NCBI GenBank assembly: GCA_964484125.1
Contig: CAZAEK010000039.1
Location: 1 to 10,939 of the forward strand
DNA length: 10,939 nucleotides
Reading direction: 5' to 3'
DNA from: DSSM01 sp964484125
GTDB taxonomy: Bacteria; Bacteroidota; Ignavibacteria; Tepidaquicellales; Tepidaquicellaceae
How positions within the stretch are numbered: the first letter of the stretch is position 1; each line of letters starts with the position of its first letter. Shown piece by piece: positions 5,566 to 10,939 of this stretch. Made by a program: the position numbers and the translations under genes. The notes beneath the pieces were generated by a model. That model searched no databases. It had not been told where the DNA came from and saw nothing but the letters and a program-made list of their open reading frames with translations.

Positions 5566-6444
5566 TTATTTTATTCCAAGTTGATTAATTGTCTTTTGCA
5601 TTATTGCGTATGCCTGTTCGGAGGCAGCATAAAGCGGAGGTCTTAATACATTTTCTATCAAACCGAGATATGAAAGACCTGCTTTTGCGGGAATAGGATT
5701 GCTTTCAACAAAACAGTTCCTGAAAAGCGGCATCAGCCGGTGATGTTCTTTTCTTGCAGTATTGAAATCACCTTCAAGAATTTTTTTCAGATAATCTGAC
5801 ATTTCCTTTGGGGCAATATTTGAAGCAACACTTATAACACCGGTTGCTCCGGTAGCACAAAGCGATAAAGTTTCATCGTCATTGCCGGATAGAACCGAAA
5901 ACCCTTCGGGTGAATTTCCGATGATTTCACTTATCTGAGCATAATTGCTTGATGCTTCTTTAGTTGCTATAATATTGGGAATTTCAGCGAGCGCAAGACA
6001 AGTATCAGCACTCATATTAACTGAGGTTCTGCCGGGAACGTTATACATTATGATGGATTTCGAAGTTGATTCAGCTACTGCTTTGAAATGATTAATCATT
6101 CCCTGCTGTGTAGGTTTATTATAATACGGCGTAACAACAAGAAATCCGTCAACTCCGGTTTTTTCAAATTCTTTGATGTTTGCAATTGCTTCGAAAGTGT
6201 TATTGCTTCCGGCTCCTGCTATGACGGGGATTTTACCGTTTGCAAGACGGACTGTTATTTCAAGAATTTTTAATTTCTCTTCCTTAGTCAGGCATGGAGT
6301 CTCTCCTGTTGTCCCAAGCGGAACGAGAAAATGAATTCCGTTTTCAATCTGACGATTGACAAGTTTTTCAAAAGCGGCGAAATCAACCGATAAATCTTTT
6401 TTGAAAGGCGTTACGAGTGCTGTGCCGCATCCTTTAAGAACCAT
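5566..6444 (-). CDS. dapA: 4-hydroxy-tetrahydrodipicolinate synthase
   Basis: DapA condenses pyruvate with aspartate semialdehyde, the first reaction specific to lysine and diaminopimelate. This is a 292-residue TIM barrel, the normal length. Diagnostic motifs: PLGTTGE at 42-48 (substrate-binding threonines), TPYYNKPTQ at 105-113 with Y107, MYNVPGRT at 133-140 with Y134 and R139, and the Schiff-base lysine K162 in IATKEAS. SGNDDETL follows near 187-194. An AAGGAG Shine-Dalgarno formed by the last codons of dapB lies about nine bases upstream of the ATG, the strongest ribosome binding site in the operon. The gap to dapB is three bases. A family-typical tetrameric cytosolic enzyme; whether it is inhibited by lysine cannot be read with confidence from the sequence. 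Confidence 0.97.
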   Translation of the reverse strand: MVLKGCGTALVTPFKKDLSVDFAAFEKLVNRQIENGIHFLVPLGTTGETPCLTKEEKLKILEITVRLANGKIPVIAGAGSNNTFEAIANIKEFEKTGVDGFLVVTPYYNKPTQQGMINHFKAVAESTSKSIIMYNVPGRTSVNMSADTCLALAEIPNIIATKEASSNYAQISEIIGNSPEGFSVLSGNDDETLSLCATGATGVISVASNIAPKEMSDYLKKILEGDFNTARKEHHRLMPLFRNCFVESNPIPAKAGLSYLGLIENVLRPPLYAASEQAYAIMQKTINQLGIK

Positions 6445-6447
6445 ATT

Positions 6448-7131
6448 TTATTCTCCTTTTAGTTTAAGTTTCAGTAATTCCCTGAAATTCATTATACAGG
6501 GTTTTTCGTTAAGCCATTCAGCGGCAAGAACTGAGCCGAGTGCAAAACCCTGCCTTGAATAAGCTTCGTGATGAAGAATGATTTTATCATACTCGGATTC
6601 AAAGCCGATTGTGTGAATACCTTTAATGTTTCCGGCTCTTACAGATGATATTTCCACTTTACGTTTAAAATTCTTTTCAAGAATTGAAGCAAAGGTTTTT
6701 GCTGTACCTGATGGTGCGTCCTTTTTCTTTGTGTGATGCAATTCAACAATATAAGGGTCGAAGTTTCCGTCAGCAGAAGTGAGCTTTGAAAGAAGTTCTG
6801 CCGTTTCAAAACAGATATTAACACCTATCGAAAAATTGCTTCCAAAAACGAGACCTTTATTTTTTGATTTAAAATATTCCTTTACTTCATCTTCTATTTC
6901 GTTCCAGCCGGTTGTTCCAACTACGGCAGAGGAAAAATTATCTGCGATTATCTTATAATTATATTTGAATGCATCCGGTGTCGAAAAATCAATACAAAGC
7001 GAAGCAGGTGATGAAATTGAAAGAAGTTCCTCGGAATTTCTGACTTTTGCAATTACTGAATGTCCTCTTTCGGAAAGAATCTTTTCGATTTCTTTGCCCA
7101 TTTTACCGTAGCCGGAAAGTATTATATTCAT
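6448..7131 (-). CDS. dapB: 4-hydroxy-tetrahydrodipicolinate reductase, short form
   Basis: DapB reduces the DapA product to tetrahydrodipicolinate with NAD(P)H. At 227 residues it is shorter than the E. coli enzyme (273), a short form also seen in Bacteroidota-type DapB. The N-terminal Rossmann motif is LSGYGKMGKE (5-14). CIDFSTPDA (46-54) and VVGTTGW (70-76) complete the cofactor domain. The signature ELHHTKKKDAPSGTA (130-144) supplies H132, H133 and K136, which align with E. coli H159, H160 and K163. The C-terminal FALGSVLAAEWL is also family-typical. It starts four bases after the lysC stop; AAGGAATAA at the end of lysC can serve as the ribosome binding site. There are no signs of damage. 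Confidence 0.96.
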   Translation of the reverse strand: MNIILSGYGKMGKEIEKILSERGHSVIAKVRNSEELLSISSPASLCIDFSTPDAFKYNYKIIADNFSSAVVGTTGWNEIEDEVKEYFKSKNKGLVFGSNFSIGVNICFETAELLSKLTSADGNFDPYIVELHHTKKKDAPSGTAKTFASILEKNFKRKVEISSVRAGNIKGIHTIGFESEYDKIILHHEAYSRQGFALGSVLAAEWLNEKPCIMNFRELLKLKLKGE

Positions 7132-7135
7132 TAGT

Positions 7136-8512
7136 TTATTCCTTAAAAAATGCGTTATGAAGTTTTTGAAGAGCGTTGTTTAATATATTTCTGTTAACAA
7201 CAAAACTGATATTTATCAGCGATGCACCCTGAGAAATCATTGTGATATTATATTCTGATAGTTCAGAAAAGATTTTTCCTGCTATGCCTTTGATGTTTCT
7301 GATATTACTGCCTACAATGCATATAAGCGACTTATCGTGTTCGATATTTACAATTGCAAATTTAGAAATATCTTCGGTAATTGCATCAAGGAATTCATCG
7401 TTGTCAAGAGTAAGAGAAACGTTCACCTCAGAAGTCGTTATCAGGTCAACTGATGTTTTGTGTTTTTCAAAAACTTCAAATATCCGTTTCAGAAAACCGT
7501 ATGAATTGAGCATACGGGTTGAGAAGATATTCATCACTATAATATTTTCTTTGCAGGCAATTGATTTAATTCCTGAAGTTGATATCGAGGTAGAATCAGG
7601 AACTTCTTCCGGATTTTTTATAATCAGAGTTCCTTCAACATCGGGAGCAAGAGAATTTTTAATCCAGACGGGAATATTTTTTTCTACTGCGGGCTGAATA
7701 GTAAGCGGGTGAAGTACTTTTGCTCCGAAATATGCAAGCTCAGCGGCTTCTTCAAACGAGATTTTATTTATTATTCTTGTGCCTTTTACTTTTCTCGGGT
7801 CTGCAGTCAACATTCCATCAACATCTGTCCATATTTCAATTGCATCGGCTTCGAGGGCAAGTCCAAGAAGCGAGGCAGTGTAATCTGAACCACCTCTTCC
7901 GAGTACCGTAGTAATACCAGCGGAATTGCTTGCGATAAAACCCTGCATAACGGGTAAAACTCCCTTTTGAATAACCGGTTTTAAAAAACTATTCACCCGT
8001 GTAGTTATTTCTTCTATTTGCGGTTCACCTTTGAGGTAGTTATCATCTGTTACAATAAATCTGCGTGAATCAAAAAGTTCTGCATTTATTTGATTGAAGT
8101 TGAAAGCGGCAGCTATAATTGAAGTGGAAAGCAGTTCTCCATAAGAAACAATTTTTGCGTTTGTTCTCGGAGAAAGCTCGGAAAGCAGGAAAACTCCTTT
8201 GAGCAAATCATTTATTTCTGAAATGTATCCGTTTATGATTTGTTTAACTGCTGAATATTCGGGTGAATCTTTTAAAATATTTTTTGCAATGTCAATATGC
8301 CTTTGATTGAGTTCGTTAATCATTTCCCGTGCAGAGTTAATATTCCCTTCTGAAGCTAGAGTTGCAGCAGTTATTAGTGTATCTGTTGCTTTTGAAATTG
8401 CTGAAGAAACCACTACCGGATTTTGATTTAGTTTTGATTTTACTATTCTTACGAGCCGTTCAATTGCTTCTGCATCTTTGACAGAGGTTCCGCCGAATTT
8501 CATTACTATCAT
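7136..8512 (-). CDS. lysC: aspartate kinase, monofunctional, probably lysine-sensitive
   Basis: This enzyme phosphorylates aspartate, the entry step of the aspartate family pathway. At 458 residues it is the size of E. coli LysC (449), without a fused homoserine dehydrogenase. The kinase domain has MKFGGTSV (4-11), SELSPRTNAKIVSYGELLS (111-129), VLGRGGSDYTA (203-213) and WTDVDGMLTADPR (228-240). Two ACT domains follow, about 317-390 and 395-455. The first contains SVDLITTSEVNVSLTLD (354-370). Aligned at a constant offset of 16, M334, S337, F340, L341, D356, S361 and E362 fall on residues reported to bind lysine in E. coli LysC, so feedback by lysine is a fair inference. The start overlaps the asd stop as ATGA (8512-8509). 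AAAGG near the asd end is a plausible ribosome binding site. Confidence 0.96.
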   Translation of the reverse strand: MIVMKFGGTSVKDAEAIERLVRIVKSKLNQNPVVVSSAISKATDTLITAATLASEGNINSAREMINELNQRHIDIAKNILKDSPEYSAVKQIINGYISEINDLLKGVFLLSELSPRTNAKIVSYGELLSTSIIAAAFNFNQINAELFDSRRFIVTDDNYLKGEPQIEEITTRVNSFLKPVIQKGVLPVMQGFIASNSAGITTVLGRGGSDYTASLLGLALEADAIEIWTDVDGMLTADPRKVKGTRIINKISFEEAAELAYFGAKVLHPLTIQPAVEKNIPVWIKNSLAPDVEGTLIIKNPEEVPDSTSISTSGIKSIACKENIIVMNIFSTRMLNSYGFLKRIFEVFEKHKTSVDLITTSEVNVSLTLDNDEFLDAITEDISKFAIVNIEHDKSLICIVGSNIRNIKGIAGKIFSELSEYNITMISQGASLINISFVVNRNILNNALQKLHNAFFKE

Positions 8513-9549
8513 ATAAAACCCTTTCTTAGCAGGTATTCTGCATTTATTATTGCGGCACCTGCAGCTCCACGTATTGTGTTATGACCGAGAGCAGTGAGTT
8601 TCCAGTCAAGTACATTACATTTACGAAGATTGCCTACTGAAACAGTCATACCGGAATTAGCGTTAACATCGAGAATCGGCTGAGGTCTGAATGGCGAATC
8701 GAAATATTTTAAAACATCAAAACCGGATTGTGCCTTTGCTTCAAGATTGAAATCTTTAATGGCTTTGATTAGTGAATCCTTATCTGTTTTGGTTTCGGTT
8801 TCAAAAGAAACTGCAACAGTATGACCGTCTCTGACGGGAACCCTGTTGACCATAGCGGAAATATTAAACTTTGCGGGAGAAAAAGTACCGGCTGAAAACG
8901 AGCCGAAAATTTTTTGTAGTTCGGTTTCGATTTTAGGTTCTTCATCTGAAATATGAGGAATAACATTTCCGAGAATATCAAGAGAAGGAACTCCGGGATA
9001 ACCAGCTCCGGAAATTGCCTGCATAGTCGTTACTAAAATATTTTTTAAACCGAAATTTCTATAGACCGGGAACAGGGCAAGTGCAATAACTACAACAGCA
9101 CAATTTGGATTTGTAACGATAAAGCCGCCGCCCGGAAATGTTTGCGAGCGAATCATATCGAAATGAGATGAATTTATTTCCGGTATAACAAGCGGAACAG
9201 AAACATCCATACGATGATTTTTTGAATTACTGATTACAGCATATCCAGCAGAAGCCATTTCTGATTCAACAGTACCGGCTACAGAAGAATCCAAACCCGA
9301 AAAAACAATTTTGCAATCAAGTCCGGGTTTGCATAGTTGAACCTGCATATCTGAAATTGAATCAGGCAGTTCGATTGTCTCAAGCCATTTGCAGGCATCG
9401 GAGTATTTTTTACCGGCAGATTTTTCTGAAGCAGCAAGTGCAGAGATTTCAAATAATGGATGATTGATTAGAAGTGAAATCAGTTTCTGTCCGACTGCAC
9501 CTGTTGCACCGAGAATTCCTGCTTTTATTTTTTTATTTTGTAAGTTCAT
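8509..9549 (-). CDS. asd: aspartate-semialdehyde dehydrogenase, fungal/archaeal type
   Basis: This enzyme reduces aspartyl phosphate to aspartate semialdehyde with NADPH, the branch-point precursor for lysine, threonine and methionine. The 346-residue protein has GILGATGAVGQ at 11-21 (NADP-binding Rossmann loop), a nucleophilic C150 in TNPNC, QAISGAGYPG at 177-186, RVPVRDGHT at 236-244 with H243 as the expected acid/base, and a C-terminal LGHNTIRGAAGAA. SAGKKYSDA near 44-52, HISDEE near 199-204 and the C-terminal block resemble yeast Hom2 and archaeal enzymes rather than the E. coli type. The gene starts inside the last 17 bases of the preceding M20 gene and its stop overlaps lysC by four bases, so translational coupling is likely on both sides. 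Confidence 0.95.
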   Translation of the reverse strand: MNLQNKKIKAGILGATGAVGQKLISLLINHPLFEISALAASEKSAGKKYSDACKWLETIELPDSISDMQVQLCKPGLDCKIVFSGLDSSVAGTVESEMASAGYAVISNSKNHRMDVSVPLVIPEINSSHFDMIRSQTFPGGGFIVTNPNCAVVVIALALFPVYRNFGLKNILVTTMQAISGAGYPGVPSLDILGNVIPHISDEEPKIETELQKIFGSFSAGTFSPAKFNISAMVNRVPVRDGHTVAVSFETETKTDKDSLIKAIKDFNLEAKAQSGFDVLKYFDSPFRPQPILDVNANSGMTVSVGNLRKCNVLDWKLTALGHNTIRGAAGAAIINAEYLLRKGFI

Positions 9550-10531
9550 TTTCTAAGTGTTCAAAAATTTTTGTTAAATCAGAAACTGCTGTATGCATAT
9601 CTGCAATTGAAATATATTCTCCTGAAGTATGGGCTGTGTGAATAGAACCGGGACCATAGAGCAACGGTGTTCCAAGATTTTTTAGTTCGGGAGCATCGCA
9701 GCCGTAAGCAACAACTCCTGTGCGGAAACCGGGAATTGTATGGAAATTCATAGGTAAGTCCGAATAAAGTATTTTATATTCATCTGTTTCATCTAATAAG
9801 GAGCGTATTTTAGTTTCAATAATATCATGAGAGGCAAATGTTGTACGGAAAAATACTTTGCATTTGAGATGATAAGGAACAACATTGGATGCGTTTGCCG
9901 AAATGATATTACTGAAATTAAAAGTTGTACTGCCGAGAATATCATCGTTTGGGAAATCAAAATTAAAAAGGTGTGAAAGGAAAGAATGAAATTTCCGAAC
10001 CGCATCAATGCCAAGTTCCGGATATCCGGAATGAGCCGCTTTTCCGTTAAACGTGAGTTCAAAAAGAATATTACCTTTTGAAGCAGAAATTAATTTATTT
10101 TCAGTCGGTTCACCAACAATAACAAAGCGTGAATTTTTTATAACCTTATTTGCGGCTATTGCACCGTGAGAGCCGTCTTCTTCACCTGCGAGCAGAAGTA
10201 ATCCAAAATCTGATTTGCCGCCGGAATGAAGCAGGCGACATGTTTCAGCCATAACTGCAATCTGCCCTTTTGCATCGCATGCACCGCGTCCGGATATTTT
10301 TCCGTCCGAAGAAGAAGCAGGAATAAAAGGCGGGACACAATCAAAATGTGAACAGAAAATAATTTTTGGCTCGCCCCATTTATAGAAAAGACTTTTCCTT
10401 CCGTTTTCTGAAGTGATAATTTCAAGGGAAGCGCCGGCAGGTCGGAAAGTTTCAATAAGATAATCTGCAACAGAATTTTCCGAACCGGAAGTCGAGTCTA
10501 TGTTTATCAGCGATATTAAAAAATTTTCCAT
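9533..10531 (-). CDS. M20 family deacylase, probable succinyl-diaminopimelate desuccinylase (DapE/ArgE-like)
   Basis: This is a 332-residue di-zinc amidohydrolase of the M20 (ArgE/DapE/CPG2) family and the first gene of the operon. Metal-site residues are all visible: H62 and D64 in SHFDCVP, bridging D86 in GRGACDAKG, the catalytic pair E117-E118 in LLAGEEDGS, E141 in VGEPT and H301 in HTAHTSGEY. The dimerisation domain carries GKAAHSGYPELG with H167. The C-terminal GPGSIHTAHTSGEYIS is closer to the ArgE/LysK pattern than to classical DapE. The family alone cannot separate N-succinyl-LL-DAP from N-acetylornithine as substrate. The operon contains DapD but no other desuccinylase, which favours DapE function. 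It is shorter than E. coli DapE (375) and ArgE (383). The leader has no Shine-Dalgarno. The 3' end overlaps asd by 17 bases. Confidence 0.88.
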   Translation of the reverse strand: MENFLISLINIDSTSGSENSVADYLIETFRPAGASLEIITSENGRKSLFYKWGEPKIIFCSHFDCVPPFIPASSSDGKISGRGACDAKGQIAVMAETCRLLHSGGKSDFGLLLLAGEEDGSHGAIAANKVIKNSRFVIVGEPTENKLISASKGNILFELTFNGKAAHSGYPELGIDAVRKFHSFLSHLFNFDFPNDDILGSTTFNFSNIISANASNVVPYHLKCKVFFRTTFASHDIIETKIRSLLDETDEYKILYSDLPMNFHTIPGFRTGVVAYGCDAPELKNLGTPLLYGPGSIHTAHTSGEYISIADMHTAVSDLTKIFEHLENELTK

Positions 10532-10570
10532 TCTGAAATGTAAATATAATTGTTTACAAAAACAACAAAT
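10532..10570 (-). promoter_or_regulatory. possible operon promoter and A/T-rich leader
   Basis: On the minus strand, TTTG at 10569-10566 is followed after 17 bases by TATATTTA at 10548-10541. The latter differs in one position from the Bacteroidetes minus-7 element TAnnTTTG, with TTTG as the usual minus-33 element; the spacing is a little short. The gap to the ATG at 10531 is only about nine bases, so the transcript would be nearly leaderless. No lysine riboswitch or attenuator fits in this space. Weak call based on motif resemblance only. Confidence 0.25.
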
Positions 10571-10603
10571 TGTAAGTAAAAATTCAATGGAAAAAATAAT
10601 TTT

Positions 10604-10840
10604 TCCGACTCCGTTAGGAGTCGTATGTTTGTAGAAATAAATTGAAAAACATACGACCCCTACAGGGTCGGATATGGGAACAATCTCTTGCTACAAACAT
10701 TGCACCCCTAAGGGGTGCACATCGTTTTCAAAAACAACTAAGAAACCTATAGACGGAGCAAAGTCTCAATTTAATCACTACGGGATGCACATCGTTTTCA
10801 AAAACAACCCCGTTGGGGTTGAACGTTTGTAGAAATGATA
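10604..10840. repeat. cluster of short palindromic (REP-like) repeats
   Basis: Four compact palindromes occur in about 220 bases: CGACTCC/GGAGTCG (10606-10612 with 10617-10623), CGACCC/GGGTCG (10654-10659 with 10665-10670), TGCACCCC/GGGGTGCA (10701-10708 with 10712-10719) and AACCCC/GGGGTT (10806-10811 with 10815-10820). The first and last are followed by the same tail, GTTTGTAGAAAT (10627-10638 and 10825-10836). The third is preceded by the tail core in inverse orientation (CTACAAAC, 10691-10698). A 23-base direct repeat lies at 10716-10738 and 10786-10808. An 11-base inverted repeat joins the first two units (10620-10630 with 10647-10657). This looks like a mosaic of interspersed intergenic repeats, similar to those common in Bacteroidota and relatives. 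Confidence 0.75.
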
Positions 10841-10939
10841 TGTTATTTTCCCCGACTCCTCAATACTACACTGACATTCTCTCTATTTTCCGATACAAAA
10901 ATTTTTAAATATGTTGTTCAGGACTTCTTCGTTTGTAAA
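10841..10939. other. right-edge intergenic DNA
   Basis: Together with 10532-10603 and the repeat cluster, this completes a non-coding stretch of about 400 bases upstream of the operon. CCGACTCCT at 10853-10861 repeats the beginning of the first palindrome unit but without its second arm, so it may be a broken unit. I see no frame of useful length, RNA gene or clear promoter. Confidence 0.5.

Noticed and set aside
7242..7697. 151-codon open frame on the plus strand inside lysC
   Set aside because: It is antisense to a fully conserved aspartate kinase, has no recognisable domain and no ribosome binding site; a chance frame opposite a real gene.
9793..10470. Alternative minus-strand frames of 89 and 104 codons inside the M20 gene
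   Set aside because: Out-of-frame shadows; the M20 frame contains every metal-binding motif in order.
10532..10603. Lysine riboswitch or attenuator ahead of the operon
   Set aside because: The leader is too short and AT-rich, without the conserved L-box elements; the palindromes further upstream are unrelated repeats.
10716..10808. Possible CRISPR array from the 23-base direct repeat
   Set aside because: Only two copies, the intervening DNA includes another partial repeat unit, and there are no cas genes; it fits the interspersed palindromic repeats better.

Overview
The window is AT-rich DNA, probably from the Bacteroidota/Ignavibacteriota side of the FCB group. This placement is an inference from A-rich leaders, a short-form DapB, a fungal/archaeal-type Asd and GTTTGTAGAAAT-tailed palindromic repeats, not from a marker gene. 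Every convincing gene is on the minus strand, so transcription runs from high to low coordinates.

**Right part, about 10531 to 3506.** Seven abutting or overlapping genes form a lysine/diaminopimelate operon, in transcription order: M20 deacylase (DapE/ArgE-like), asd, lysC, dapB, dapA, dapD, lysA-like decarboxylase. Together they take aspartate through aspartyl phosphate, the semialdehyde and tetrahydrodipicolinate into the succinylase branch. The N-succinyl-amino-ketopimelate aminotransferase and the epimerase DapF are not in the window. LysC keeps the residues used for lysine feedback in E. coli. The final decarboxylase has non-canonical motifs. Upstream, 10600-10840 holds a cluster of palindromic repeats.

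**Middle, 3505 to 2380.** This holds a small two-helix membrane protein with its own terminator, a second hairpin that may be a bidirectional terminator, and a doubtful 86-residue frame.

**Left part, 2379 to 1.** This looks like an integrase-less run of integron gene cassettes (a CALIN) read on the minus strand. Cassette a (2379-1871) carries an orphan 122-residue protein. Cassette b (1870-830) carries a DUF3800 protein with a one-base frameshift near its N-terminus. Cassette c (829 to beyond the left edge) carries two overlapping membrane-protein genes, the second cut by the window edge. Two imperfectly palindromic attC-like sites end cassettes a and b. The strongest evidence is that the first bases of each cassette are complementary to the outer arm of that same cassette's own attC, as expected if each was once a circle. 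All the mismatches in these arms become G-T wobbles on the plus strand, which is the attC bottom strand for this orientation.
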